Source: Ciona savignyi (lineage: Eukaryota > Chordata > Ascidiacea > Phlebobranchia > Cionidae). Taken from it: 64,000 nucleotides of DNA. Positions 42,949 through 55,432 of this stretch are shown here, in pieces; the stretch's first letter is position 1, and each line of letters begins with the position of its first letter. The notes beneath the pieces are model-generated. The model did no database searches. It was not told the origin of the DNA and saw only the letters and a program-made list of their open reading frames with translations. Both the position numbers and the translations under genes were made by a program. Location of the stretch: the NCBI GenBank assembly GCA_000149265.1, contig CH003182.1, positions 332,558 to 396,557 of the forward strand, in the 5' to 3' direction.

Positions 42949-45900
42949 ATGGAAGTAAATTGCAGTACAGTTGACTCCGGAGTTGCAATCCCGTCTTGTG
43001 TTTCTTCTTCATCAGATAATGAACCATTCAACCCTACCAAATGTATGCCAAACTGTTTAAAATACGACTCTGAAGGCTTTAGTCCAAAAGGTAAATTAAT
43101 CTATAGACTAAAAGCAGGTTTTGCTGGTAATGCCAGAAGGCATTTATAACTGGCTGAAAAATATTACAGGTGCATTAGCCATTAGTTTTTAGGGCAGGGT
43201 TTAAATTAGTTTTCGTAATTTTAATGAGCAGTTTCCCTCATTTCCTCCTTAGTTGCTCATTCCAAGGCGAAGGTTGCCAAATAACCGATTGCAGAATTCT
43301 TCGACCGATTGGCCTGGTGGCTTTTGGCTTAGTGCACCGTCCTTCAGCTGAAGGGTTGTAGGTTTAAAACTGACCACTAGTTAGTCAGTTGTTTCGTTTG
43401 GCATGGCACTTATCGAACTTTGCCTAAACCCACTAGACTGATGGGTTTTACCAAAATGCAGGAACTTTCTCTCTATAGCTTCAGTGACCCGACACTGGGC
43501 GCAACGTAATCTGACAATTATTCGTGTCCTAACGCGCATTGCATTTTTCCATTAACAGGTATAAACATGAATATTCTTTCCTATACTTAATCATCTTTAA
43601 AACCTGGGCCACATCGTGAATGCATTGTCTTAGGGAAGCTGCCATCAATTCGACAGTCAACTATAGCGTGAATCTTTTGAATGCGAATCTCATAGCTCCA
43701 AAAATGCCTCTTGCATTTTTATGTTCATTGGGATAAAATTCATAAACTGTGTACCATTAAAAAATTTGTTTTCCGATACAGATATTCCAACTTCATGTAA
43801 ACTATGCCTGGATGATCATATTGCTGTTGAAGATATAGTTATTATCAAGTCATGTGAATGTGGCTTTTGTATCCAGGTGAATTGGGAATGTTTAATGCGT
43901 ATATACACAGGGATGAGAATTTGTATGTATTTAACAACATTGCTCATGAACATTAAGGTACAGAAAACATTGGGCCTGTAACCAAAGTGTTACCGAGACA
44001 CTTTTTTAAACTAGAACCAAAGTCTTTCTTATACTTTTTTTAAACTAGAACCAAGTCTTCTTATGCCCTAAATTTGGTATTTATAATTAGTGAAAGTTTA
44101 ATGATTACTATTTTAACAAAATTTAGCATCCTTTTTCTCTCATAAGCCATTACCTAAAGATCTATTAATTACATGCTCCTTTAGTTAAATATTAGTCTTT
44201 TCAGTGTAGAATATTTGAAAAGCTTTGTACTATTAATTCATGTTTGTTGATGACATTGTCATAATTACCTAAATAGAGATGTAAAATGTAATTTTCTAAC
44301 CTAAAATGCGATTTGCGAAATCAAGATTATGTTGAAATGGACTGGTTTGCATTTATGAGCTGCTGAGCTTGTCGATTTGGTGACATCAGCAATAAATATT
44401 CAATCAAGGCAAAAAGAGAGTAATCTGTTGCTGGCTGTTAACCAATCTTGACATTTAACCATGCAATCTGCAATCCTTAGTTCCCATTGTGATCAATACT
44501 TATCACCTAAATTATAAAGATGTAAGTGATTTAGTTACATGACAATGACTTTTTTTAGATAATTAATAGCTTAAAAACTGTTGTAGGGATAGATTAGTAT
44601 GGAACAATGTCATTTTCAGGTTCAACGAATGGAAATAGAGAGATATACAATGGCAGTATTAATCCCCCGACCCCATATCAGGGGTGATTTTGTTATGCTT
44701 TATCTAGTTAATAAGGCGACTAATTTAAATAACATCTACCACGAAGCAACACTTCTTATATTAGTTTGGGCAACTATGCAAGCTAATTAGAATGCATATG
44801 CTTGAGCAATGTGCAAAGTAAATGGTGGCCACTGATAAATAATTATTAGGGTATGGCCTATTTTGGATGACGAATATGTAAACACTCTTCTGGTTCGGTC
44901 GTTATTTGGGACTAATTTTCAGGCACGAAGCTTTAAACACTACTGGAATCACAATCTCCAGTTCGGTAGTATACATTTATTAAATAACGTATTGGAAGTG
45001 CTGGAAAAACTGTCTGCAACCAATGTCACTACATCTACATCGGTGGAAAATCCTATTTGGTCATTTTTCAGCCGTTTGTATTTATTTTTTATTCGTGTTT
45101 GCGTAGCACTGCTATCATGCTAATGTAATTAGCATTGCATATTGATTTACATTTTAATCTTGACAGTGTATGCAAAGCTACATTGAAGTTTTAATTGGTG
45201 ATGGAGTGGTTCTGTCCATATCTTGTCCTGACGCCAACTGTGAAAAATCTGGTATCATTAGCATTGAGGAGGTGGTTAACTTATTTATCCTTTAAATCAA
45301 AAAAATGCAGTAAACAACCAAACACAATTAATAACCTTATATCTGGTTTTTATATTTTAGATTGAACTTCTATCAAAACCGGATACATACGAAAAATACA
45401 AACGCTTGAAATTTGAACAAGGTATCACTATGATAATTAAAACTTTGACAACTTATGAACTAGATGTCGGTTTTTTTTGTTTCCAGAAGTCGCCATTGAC
45501 CCCCGAAGAACATTCTGTCCAGAAGTATCATGTTCCGCAGTGTGCCATGTTTGTACCAACTCATATTTGTATAGTTCAGTTGCTCCTCAAGCAGTGCAGT
45601 GTGCCACGGTAAGTGTGTGTATCTTATTACATAAAAAGTTGTGTTAATACAAACTCTTAATAACTTACAATTCGTGCATATAATGTTGTGTCTAGGTGTG
45701 ATAGACACATGATTATACTATGGTGTTGCGATGCAAGGCTTATTTTTCAAATCAGCCATTAATCAACTGTTTTATTTCTATTGTAGTGTCATCTAAGATT
45801 CTGCTATACCTGCAAAGCTGAGGTGGGAATTTTGACTGGTGTGAATTGATGAAAATAAAAGTTTGCTTATATTTCTAGTGGAAGCACAACCACAAATGTA

Positions 45901-47706
45901 GTGAGTACACAAGGACCTTTGGCAGTGAATTTCAAAATCTTCAAAATAGAACTGGGTAATCTTCTTACTTCTGCGAAGTGTAAAACCACCACTAACTGTG
46001 TATTAATATAGTCAGTTGCATAAACCTAGTTACTGCCCAATTGACACATATTTTTTTTTCTTGCCCTAGCTTAATAACACATACTACCACTTTTAGAATA
46101 TATATTTTTACAATATTGTAATAAACCTTCATATAGATTCTCCTTCGGTGGCCACAACGCGTCCATAAAGAGATGCCCTGTATGCAACATTCTTATTGAA
46201 AAAGACCGTGGATGTGCACAAATGATTTGCAAACATTGTAGTCATGTTTTCTGCTGGTATTGTTTAAAGTTGCTGGATGTGAGTCTAGGATTTTAATTTT
46301 TATTAAAAGATAAAATATATTTATAGGCACTGAAAAAGCATCGTTGATGCTCAATTAAGACATTTATGTATGTTAATATTATATAATACCACTGTTTATC
46401 TTTGTAAGTGAGATAATGTATGTTTCGTATATTGTAAATTCACTTTAAATGGTTCAATTACTGTAGCCATCGCAGTGTGGTATATATTGGAGACATTTCT
46501 ACCGTTTTTGTTTAACCTGTTCAATCCACTGAATTTAAGCAACTTTTTCTAAGTGCCTTTCTTTAGAACATAACTGACATGATGCTATCTGATTTGATGA
46601 ATTTCCTACCTAATACTGTACAAACTATTCAATATTAAATATCAAGTTTTGAATACGCAGTCCTACAACCTGACTAGTCGGTGCTTACGACTAGCAGTCA
46701 AGGAAATAAGTATGGATTTTTATAAGTAACAGTCACTATGCATAAATGCAAATTTTCCCACCTGCCATGATACAAATGATACACCTATTAATCCAATCAG
46801 TCTTTAATATAAGATTGGAAATTTTCTAAAATTAACAATTTAACCAATGTCTCCCCATATTGGTTAGAATGATTTTATGCTGAGGCATTATGACAGTGGA
46901 CCTTGTAGAAACTTGCTTGGACACAGCAGAGCACAAGTTTTTCGCCACAGAATTGGGGTTTGTTATGATGGTTAGGAATATTTATGTTAACTAATTTCAT
47001 TTCGTGTTTAAATAGGTTATTGGACTGTTCACAGCACTTTCATTATTGCTCCTTGTTGCTTCTCCTGTTCTTGTACTTGCTGCGCCAGTTATACTATGCT
47101 GCAAATGTAAAGAGTGTTGTCAACAGGTAGAGTTACACTAATTTGTAGTACTGTTCAAATTTGCATAGCAATCTTAACTGAACTGGTTCCATTGGCATAT
47201 TGGCTACTGAACTGTGCGGTTACGCAAAGCATATATTTGATATTGAGTGGATTCGTGTGGATTGGTTAAACTATAACTAGTACTAGAGCACCATTGTTGT
47301 TACAACTACATTGTTTCAAAAGTGGAAAGGGAGGAAAAATGGGAGGTGATGGGTTGAGAAAAAAAGTTAAAGTCTGTTATGTATATATTCTGTATAATTC
47401 ACTCACAAATTAGCTCATTTACCTCACTCATCTATAATAGATGAGGTAACAACCATATTCATACAAGCAACACTTTTCTATCAGGTAATCAATCAAGCAC
47501 AGCAACACAGAGGATCTGTAGATGTTCAATTACGATCCGATAAAGTTTTAACAGAAAATGTTTTAGCGAGCAATCACGATGTTGAGCTAGATGATGTCCT
47601 TGTATGCGAGTCATCCGGAACTTTTCCAAGCGTTTCTAATGAAAACGCGGGCAACTTAACAGATGAAACTTCTGATATGAAGAAAGTATTAGAGACCACA
47701 ACTTAA
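42949..47706 (+). CDS. RNF144: RNF144-type RBR E3 ubiquitin ligase, 11 exons
   Basis: RING-between-RING ligase anchored in membranes by a C-terminal helix (family knowledge). Exons: 42949-43090, 43782-43876, 45167-45271, 45361-45421, 45487-45608, 45787-45822, 45879-45955, 46137-46278, 46868-46957, 47016-47126, 47485-47706. All phases fit, giving 400 residues. RING1 starts with [10 protein letters not shown] and CECGFC. IBR includes [30 protein letters not shown]2 is [19 protein letters not shown] with the catalytic Cys at 239, then FCWYC. A hydrophobic segment at ~291-318 ([20 protein letters not shown]) is nearly identical to the RNF144A/B anchor. It is longer than vertebrate RNF144 (about 290-300 aa) through a ~48-residue N-terminal and a ~80-residue acidic C-terminal extension. 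It converges on PSMD12 1.4 kb away. Confidence 0.93.
43305..43590 (+). mobile_element. Diverged SINE copy in RNF144 intron 1
   Basis: The head GATTGGCCTGGTGG has a short internal insertion. The body keeps GACTGATGGGTTTTACCAAA, and the tail ends in ATAAACATGAATATTC. Confidence 0.7.
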
Positions 47707-48059
47707 ATAAAAATATTGCAAATCACATGCTGTATGTTGCATATTTGATTTGTTATACAAACTTATACATTTTAAAATTTTCTTTTAATACTTCGTCTTT
47801 ACAGCCAGATGCACTTAAAATACGTTCTGATTAACTTTAAAGTACTGTTTTTCATAAACTGTACATTTATCTTGTTCGATGTATAGTTTTTGATTCTAAA
47901 TTTACCCTGCCCCTCTTTCTTGGTTGTGAAGGTAATTATTAAAAAAATGTATCTGCTTTGGTTCTAAAACTTTGGATAATGTGGTTTCATGACAACTTAA
48001 CTCTCTTAACTAACTACACTTTAATTCTTACTGAGATGTTAAGTTCCCGTAAAAGAGAT

Positions 48060-48240
48060 TCAACAGTCTGACCAACTAAGAACAGGATATTCATATTTAT
48101 GGTATTCTGGATTTTTAACTCTTGAATGGGAAAACGCAACATGGGGAATCAAACTTACAATTGTGAGATTACCGTGCTACCACTGTCTGGTATGCGGGGC
48201 TGTTGCACTGTTTGGTATATAATGTATTTGTGTACAAGGT
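48060..48240 (-). mobile_element. Diverged SINE-like fragment
   Basis: AACAGGATATTCATATTTATG at the left edge and CTTGAATGGGAAAACGCAAC resemble the SINE tail on the minus strand. The rest is degraded. Confidence 0.4.
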
Positions 48241-48299
48241 CGGATACCGGACGGGTGGTCGTCCGGCTTACGTCCTAGGATTTGGCTTTGTAATGTAAA

Positions 48300-48470
48300 T
48301 TCCGACCGGTTAGTCTGGTGGTTTAGTGCCACACTTTCATACCGTAAGGTTGTAGGTACGAAACTGGTTGCTAGCTCGTCGGTTATGTCTTTGGGCAAGG
48401 CACTTTGTGGACATTGCCTAAAACCAGCGGATTAATGGATTCTACCAAATTAAAGGAACATTCAGAAAAC
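48300..48470 (+). mobile_element. SINE copy, 5' half
   Basis: The head GACCGGTTAGTCTGGTGG, B-box-like GGTACGAAACTGGTTGC and the body to ACCAAATTAAAGGAACATTC are present; the 3' half is absent. Confidence 0.75.
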
Positions 48471-49144
48471 TAAGATCATCTTTAGTATACTTTTGTCCCC
48501 GTAACATGCTAGTAATCTGATGACGTTTATGATACAATGGTTGTTTGACTGGCAAGTCGATGGTAATCATCTTTAACTTAAAATATAACAGTACTGAAAT
48601 CATCGCTGACAATTAAATTTACATAAAACTAGTTCGAAAACTTCAAATCCACACATGTAACACGATTAATTTAAAAAAACATGAAACGGTGCAGTACAAG
48701 CACCCTATAGCATAAAATGGCTCGCACTTATATTCTTTCTGCTATCGTGCCAATAACTAGTTGATTGTGTCCGTGGGCAATACACTTTAAGTACATACGG
48801 AAATTACTCATTCTAGAAACTATCAGTTTGTAATGGTCTGTTCTTAAAATGTCATCTTTAAACTATCTGGCTTTTGTTTAAACTTTTTAACACCTTTATG
48901 TACATGCACAGAAAAAGCTTAACAACGTTTTTCTATTACTAATTATGAAGTTAAATAGCTCCCTAGGGCGTAGCTAGTAGCTACTATTCATACTATTCAC
49001 ATGTGAAAACAAATACAGGATGTAATTACATGAACTAAGAAATCAAGATTGTATTGTGAATACATTATATATATATATACACATACATCAAATCAACTTT
49101 TCTGTTTTAAGTAGGGTATAATACTATTTGTAAACAGCATTACA

Positions 49145-50503
49145 TCAGTTCAACGAATGCATCATTTCTTCTTTGGCAATGAGATGAGTTGCCTTATTAA
49201 CCATGCTCATGAGCTTGTTGACTGAAAGGGACCACTCATTTAAAACATCGCTGGGATCTCTAGATCGGGCAAATGTAACCACTCCTGCCAAACGATCAAT
49301 CTTTGCATAAACGGTTTTATTGACAACCAATTTTGCAAGATATTCTTCAGCTTCTTCCACCGACAAATTAAGCAGACTTGACATACGCTTGGATGTGATG
49401 CGAGTGTAATATTTTGCCATTATACGAATATTATGTTCAACAACACGGTTAGCAAAATCCTTCCAGCGCTTCTCTCCTTCTTCAGTGTGCAGAAACACAT
49501 CCGTGCATGGGCTTCCACTTTCACCTTCTCGCAACTCACGTTCATACAAAGCCATGAATTTTTCTAGCTGCATGAGTTCCTGGCAGACGAAACATTGCAA
49601 CAGCTCCATGTACTTAGGAATTTCTTCCAATTTTTTTTCTCTTTTTATACACTCAAGCATATCGGATTGTTCGTTATCATGTGGGGCTAGTATCACATAT
49701 AGCACAACACTTTTCAGTGCTTGTTTCCATTTTATTTTGTCATCTTGTATCAAAGGGGTGTCGAATACAGCCTTAAAGTGCTTGCAAGTTGAGAGATAAT
49801 TTCCATCAGCCAAATCCAGAATGATCATCATTTGATAAAACCTTAGCTTCAATTGCTGAATTTCTTCATCAGGATTTTCAAAGAATCGAATGCTAATCTT
49901 TTTGCTTATTATCTGCACTCGAATAAAATCTTTTTTTGCAAGGCAAAGTCGCATTTGTTCAAGAATAAATTCGATTTTTTCCTTTCTTTCCATGCTTCCA
50001 AAAGTTTCAACTTGGAGTTCTTGAAGTATTGTAGCAGCTTCCCCAATTTCACCTTGGTTTTCTTTAATCTTGGCAAGTTTCATAGTCAATCTCGCTCTTT
50101 CATTTTCTACATAAATTTTACCTTCTGTTACTACTCTTAGAGTGTCAATGAGCTTTAGCTTAGTTTCCAAATCAGGTGTATTTTCAACATAAGTGTAACA
50201 CTCCTGTATCATTTTGGCTACTGCTAGTTTAAGTTGGCTTCGTTTCTTAGTTAGAAGCACAATTATATCATTAAGCATTTCCCATTTCTTTGCTTCAAAG
50301 CAGATTTTAACTGCACATACCATTACTTTTCCATTTGATACCATGTCACAAGCAACACGAGTTTGTTTTTCAAGTACATACAGTTTTTCCAGTGCTTCAT
50401 CAATATTTCCATTTTGAGCGATATCCTTGCACTCCGGTATAACCTTCTCTACAGTTTCACTGTAGTCAATTTCCATCTTTTCTAGTTTTCCATCTCCAGA
50501 CAT
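49145..50503 (-). CDS. PSMD12: 26S proteasome regulatory subunit PSMD12/Rpn5, intronless
   Basis: Scaffold subunit of the 19S lid. A single uninterrupted ORF of 452 residues, against about 456 in human. The N-terminus ([20 protein letters not shown]) and C-terminal half match PSMD12. Helical repeats fill residues ~1-240. The PCI domain is at ~240-420, ending in the winged-helix stretch [18 protein letters not shown] and [14 protein letters not shown]. Neighbouring genes have 7-21 exons, so the lack of introns is notable. It could be a functional retrocopy or a lineage-specific intron loss; no poly-A tract follows the stop. Start chosen at [10 protein letters not shown], the first ATG in frame. 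Confidence 0.97.
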   Translation of the reverse strand: MSGDGKLEKMEIDYSETVEKVIPECKDIAQNGNIDEALEKLYVLEKQTRVACDMVSNGKVMVCAVKICFEAKKWEMLNDIIVLLTKKRSQLKLAVAKMIQECYTYVENTPDLETKLKLIDTLRVVTEGKIYVENERARLTMKLAKIKENQGEIGEAATILQELQVETFGSMERKEKIEFILEQMRLCLAKKDFIRVQIISKKISIRFFENPDEEIQQLKLRFYQMMIILDLADGNYLSTCKHFKAVFDTPLIQDDKIKWKQALKSVVLYVILAPHDNEQSDMLECIKREKKLEEIPKYMELLQCFVCQELMQLEKFMALYERELREGESGSPCTDVFLHTEEGEKRWKDFANRVVEHNIRIMAKYYTRITSKRMSSLLNLSVEEAEEYLAKLVVNKTVYAKIDRLAGVVTFARSRDPSDVLNEWSLSVNKLMSMVNKATHLIAKEEMMHSLN

Positions 50504-51055
50504 CTTGTATTAATTTTGAAGTCTTAGCAAGCCACAAGTAGAAAACCTTTTGTTAACAAAAATGCACAATGAAACAGCTTTTAAGCCACAGTCAGATCAG
50601 TAAATATTTCGAACACAAAAACTTAATATGCCATACATTGATATGTTAAGTGTAAATGCGAATTTCCAGATCGTACCCATGAGTATTTAATCGATTTGAT
50701 AAAAAGAGTACAATGATGTTTGGAAGTTTGGGGTTGAAGTTAAACTATTTTTAAAATTGAAACTAATTAATTCCGTAATAGTTAAGTTTGATTAAATCGA
50801 CAAAAAATGCGGTAGGCCTACCAGTTCCAAGCCTTCATGGCGTCGAAACTTGGTCTGGTCAAGTACGTCGTCTTTAAGCAAATTCTCAGAAGGTTCGAAT
50901 CTGTAGCTAGCTAGTCGGTAGTGTAAATGGCACTAGGTTTAACCAAAAAATATTTTTTTAAATTAAAATGTATTCGATTTAGAAGGTAACTCATAACTAT
51001 ATTTTTACTAAATTGACCCGTATTTATAGAGTAATCCGAGACGCACGATCTAGAC

Positions 51056-51369
51056 CAGTGGTTCTCAAACTTTTTAGAGTTGGGACCCACTATTAATTAC
51101 CACAATTTATGGCGACCCACTTAACTTTATATATAATTGTTGTTGGTTTCTAGGTTACGCCATCGTTGCAAAGGAACACACCTCTGGAATTATGTATCGC
51201 AGGCACATATTTTACGCTCACGCGGACACAAGATTGTGTGATGTCACAATTGTGATAATTTCCCCTTGATTTTTGTATAGGAAATAGCCAGTATAGTTAA
51301 TCAGAGCTTTCTATAACTTGTCACGACCCACCAAGATTCCTTTCGCGACCCATAGTTTGAGAAACGCTG
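51056..51369. mobile_element. hAT-type MITE with 8-bp target duplication
   Basis: The left end CAGTGGTTCTCAAACTTTTT and the inverse of the right end CAGCGTTTCTCAAACTATGG are imperfect inverted repeats of a known hAT-like type. ATCTAGAC flanks at 51048-51055 and 51370-51377. Inside, GGGACCCAC and GCGACCCAC recur near both ends. Confidence 0.88.
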
Positions 51370-51564
51370 ATCTAGACCGATTTTGCAGTGAGTGCTGTTA
51401 TTTTTTTTGCCATATATTACAATATTTTACTAGGTTAAATCCTATATACCTAATTGCTCTTGTTTCTTGAATATTAGTGTAACATAACTAGAGTACCAAT
51501 TTTCCCGATCCTATGAAAATTATAAGGCAGCAAAAATCTTTTTAGACGATCGATTTCGTCGTAT

Positions 51565-51865
51565 TATAGTATAAGATATTCATGTTAATCCCCTTTAATG
51601 GAAAAATCAAGGGGGTTAACACACGGCAATCGTCAGATCACCTCGCGCCCACCGTCGAGTTAACTGAGCTATTGCAGTGTGTAGTGTATGATTCACACTT
51701 TCCTTCAATTTGGTAGAACCCATTAACCCGCTGGGTTCAGGCAATGTCCGTTACGTGTTTTGCCAAAGGACACAACAAACTAGCTATGAGCTAACAGTTT
51801 CAAACCTTTAACCTTTCGGTTGAAAGGCGTCGCAGTAAACCACCATACTAACCTGTCGGACAAAT
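51565..51865 (-). mobile_element. tRNA-derived SINE, near full length
   Basis: Body blocks TTGGTAGAACCCATTAACCC and AACCTTTCGGTTGAAAGGCG are present, with a degraded head at the right edge and a short tail. Confidence 0.8.
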
Positions 51866-52329
51866 ATATTTTTTATTTAGAATATATATATATACATTGA
51901 AAATTTGACGGCCGGAAAGAATACTGTTGTATATACTACGTGTAACTGAATAGATTTTTTAAATATTTGGTAAGATATTCATAAAGTAAGACCAAAGATC
52001 AGATCTTCGCTGATCTAGTATTTGATCCACTGTTTTGTTTCATAAACCTTGATCATATCCAAGATTCTTGTATCTCGGATCACTCTATCTGGTTCTGCTC
52101 ATCCGAGATTTTTATCAGTTTCACAAACCAAGATCAGTGTGTGATCCTGGATCGTAAATGCTTATAATTTATCCTAAACGATTGATCCTACAATTTTGGT
52201 GGATCACTTTATTTGATTGTCGCCAGAATTAACTACAATTACCTCTATTTCGGCACCAATAATCAAAAATGACAAATTCTGCAATAAATTTAATTGATTT
52301 GGTGAAAAGACTTGATAACTTATTACTAG

Positions 52330-53130
52330 TTTCCAGATAAGCAGTAAGGGATTTTTAAAATCCTTTAGAATACTATTCAAATTGCGAATTCAAAAAACGT
52401 TACCGGTTTTCAAAACCTACATTTGTGTTCGTCTTTAATACATTAAAAAAAAATTACAAGCAATCAGGGGGTTCATTATATTCCTCCTATTGTGCAGTAA
52501 CTTGCTGCATTTCGATTTTATGCTACTGGACACTTTCAGATCAGCGATGGTGACCATTTTCACTATAGCCAAAGTAGGCCTAGTGTAGGCCTAAGCAGAA
52601 TAATAAAAACAGATCTCAATTATAATAGCGAGAAATAATATATTATTTATTACATTTCCACAATGAATTTGTCAGTTGATTGCAACAAAATACACATATG
52701 GTTATCCAGCCGGGGATCAGGCAGAAGTGTATAGAAACAGAAAAGGTTATTTTTCCTGAATGTAGGCTACAGTGCATTTGCAATGCTGACATGCTAATTA
52801 CAAATGTTGTTGCACAGTGGCCAGAATCGACTCATAATGAAGGATATTTAACAATATCGTTATTCGATTCACATTTTATTCTGGAATCGTTGATAATTTT
52901 CTTCTTGGTGATGGTGGCTATCCTTGTTTATCTTATCTTCTGACACCACTAAACAAAGCCTACCACCTTTAAAAAAATAGGTATATATAATAAAGATCAA
53001 ATTAAAATAAGAGGAGTAATTTAAAGAACCTTTGACACATTAAAAAAAAGATTCCGATGCTTAAGCACCCCACTGCGGGTCCACCTGGATACCTCTTTGG
53101 CAGTAATAGTGGCATTCTGAAAGAAATTTT
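52330..53130 (+). pseudogene. Decayed PIF/Harbinger (HARBI1-like) transposase
   Basis: Fragments in changing frames follow the order of Harbinger transposases. They are NPLEYYSNCEFKKRYRFSKP (~52365-52425), AFRFYATGHFQISDGD (~52507-52555), GDQAEVYRNRKGYFS (~52715-52760), NADMLITNVVAQWPESTHN (~52782-52838), DNFLLGDGGYPCLSYLLTPL (~52890-52950) and LRVHLDTSLAVIVAF (~53072-53118). In-frame stops and at least two frameshifts separate them, so no functional protein is possible. The GDGGYP and QWPESTH motifs belong to the DDE core. GATC-rich inverted sequence at 52010-52190 may be the element's left end. Confidence 0.8.
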
Positions 53131-53989
53131 GTCGGTGGGGATGTACAAAGAGCACAAGTTATAAGAGATTATTTTGCCGGAAATTAGTTTGAAAAAGTAT
53201 ACAAGCAATTCCTTTTGCGTTTTACTATGGGATGTTGAATGATTACAACTGCATAAAATAATAAAAAATACTTATTGTGTTAAAACAAATTTAAACACAG
53301 TTATCATTATATTTTTGTGAGGAAAATTTCTTAGTAAAGGATTTATTAGAGGTACATGGTATGTGTACGTACTTTTATTCGCATCAACCACGCAACACCA
53401 TAGCGGTTTAAAACGACACGATAAAATTTGCCAGCACTTGTTCTTAAGTTTCAAGTCTCACCACCTTGAAAGTTTCAACGAAAATATTTAATGTATGAAC
53501 ACTAAATATGAATGTGACAAAAATAATTATTTTTTTATTTATTGATAGTTTTTTATTATGTATTTAGGGCTTTAACAACGATACTTTTTAAAAAAAGTGT
53601 TAAACATCGCGGTGCACGTATCGCGATAATCGCAATTATATTTCATTAGTAAATGGGGAATTTCCAAAATCTGAAATAAATCTCCTTAACGGATTGAATT
53701 GCGTTTTTTGATGACAATAAAACTACAGTTAGTCTTTAAATAAGGCTTGTAAATAATATTAACCTTATTTCTTATTATTGCAAACATAGCCTATAAACCG
53801 ATGTGCAAAACGTAACCACGCTTTATAATAAGCCATATTTTTGCGTAAAAAACAAAAAGTTTGTCAGACGCGATAAGCGTTAATAGTGTAGGCTATTCGA
53901 AACGTTCCCAGTAAACTTCAATTATGCAAAACACCATTTACATTGATTGTTTAATTGTCAACGTAATATAAACAATCATCCACACGTTA

Positions 53990-54880
53990 ATTATGGGTCC
54001 CATTTAAAAAAAATGGGACAAATATTGTTTTTGTCCGTTTTTTGTTATACGCTTGACAGCATGGCATGTCGCCTCGACATCTACCAGAAGGAGTAATGGA
54101 ATTACAATGAACATTTGTCATTTGTTAGACAACATGGCTGTTTTGGAATTTAGCTTCATTTTACTACACAATAGGTTTTAATTTTTGTTAGACAACCTGG
54201 TCTACATGTGCAGAAACCCAAATCTTGGGTGCTAAATTCAGGGAAATTCCCCTGAGACGTTAAAAACCAAATCAATATTTTTCTGATAAATTAAGTTTTT
54301 CCAATTTAAATTAGATTTAGTAAAAGGGTGGACCGTTAACCACTCTGTGCCAATTAAAATAAAGAAAACATTTACTTAGGGTAATTCCCTTAAAAACGAA
54401 GATATGTTCCTGAATCATGATTGTGACAGGCATGCCACATCGCACTTACATCTTCAAGAAGGAGTCGTATAATCGGAATAAAACTTAAGAAAGTGTTAGA
54501 TAACATGACCCACATATGTAAAAGCAGAAACTTATGTACTAAACTAATAGGGAATTCCCCGAAGCCATGAAAAAACTAAATCGGGCTGTTTTGGAAATTT
54601 AGCTTCATTTCACTACAGCGCTTGAAAAGAAGCTTTAATTTAAAACATTTGTGGTGAAATGTTCGTAAATGTAACACAATTATTTTGTTTAACTACATGG
54701 TTTGATAACTATGAGACCCATCGTTTATGCTTGCAGAAACAAACTACATACTCCAGTTGGGTATCAAATACAAATTGTGGTTAGGCACCCTGTAGCGTGA
54801 ATATATAGCATACAGAATGTGTTTTACAACTAGTGGTGATTAAACATTTGGTTGACACTCTCTAGTTGTTAAACTTTATA
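53990..54880. repeat. Copy of the large palindromic repeat family
   Basis: Begins near TATGGGTCCCATTT and ends in GTTGACACTCTCTAGTTG, the inverse of the motif at ~910 in the first block. It contains AGGGAAATTCCCCTGAG and GGGAATTCCCCGAAG and the CATGATTGTGACAGGCATG motif. About 890 bp, which may be one complete unit. Confidence 0.75.
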
Positions 54881-55054
54881 TAACTTAGGTTATGCTATAT
54901 GACACCATGGCTGTAATAAAGTGTATAATTCATCATATGTTTATAACATATTCACCCCAATAAAATATATTAATAAGCGTAGGACTACGGTTTCTTGCGA
55001 TCATTACATCCCAATGTCACGTGTTGCTGTGTGTGTTCGGGGGAAATATGCGTT

Positions 55055-55245
55055 TAGGATAGGATAGGTTATCATGTTTATTCGTGAACGGGAAAACCAA
55101 GGGGGTTAGGTTAACCATAGTATACTAAACGAGTTTAGTATACTATGGTTCAACACACAGGCAATCATCAGATTACCTCGATTGTATTATTGTATTGTAT
55201 TGGGGTTACTGGAGTTATTGCAGTGTGTTGTGTATGATTCACATA
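55055..55245 (-). mobile_element. SINE 3' part carrying a perfect palindrome
   Basis: The tail AGGATAGGATAGG and body GGGAAAACCAAGGGGGTTA are interrupted by a 38-bp perfect hairpin (55113-55150), then the SINE resumes with CACACAGGCAATCATCAGAT. Confidence 0.8.
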
Positions 55246-55432
55246 TATCGTTTGCAGCCCTAATTGTCCAACGTAATTTTTTTTGCATTTTAATTAATAT
55301 TTCGTTTTGAAAACAGCATTTAAAAATTTGTTTACTCAACGGTCTGCGTAAGTAAGAACGGTAATTTATTTTTAAAATAATTCTCTTGTTGCTACTGTAA
55401 AACACTACCCACCGCCCCACACTAGTTGAAAA

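Larger units (their letters stand above)
47707..49144. other. Intergenic region between convergent RNF144 and PSMD12
   Basis: Holds the 3' ends of both genes, two SINE fragments (listed) and a short TA microsatellite near 49070. No further gene seen. Confidence 0.6.

Noticed and set aside
44599-45123. Two open frames in RNF144 intron 2
   Set aside because: They interrupt nothing, match no family I know and are skipped by the in-phase RBR exon series.
52010-52190. GATC-rich inverted sequence as a separate MITE
   Set aside because: Arms are too irregular to set ends; it may be the left end of the decayed Harbinger copy.
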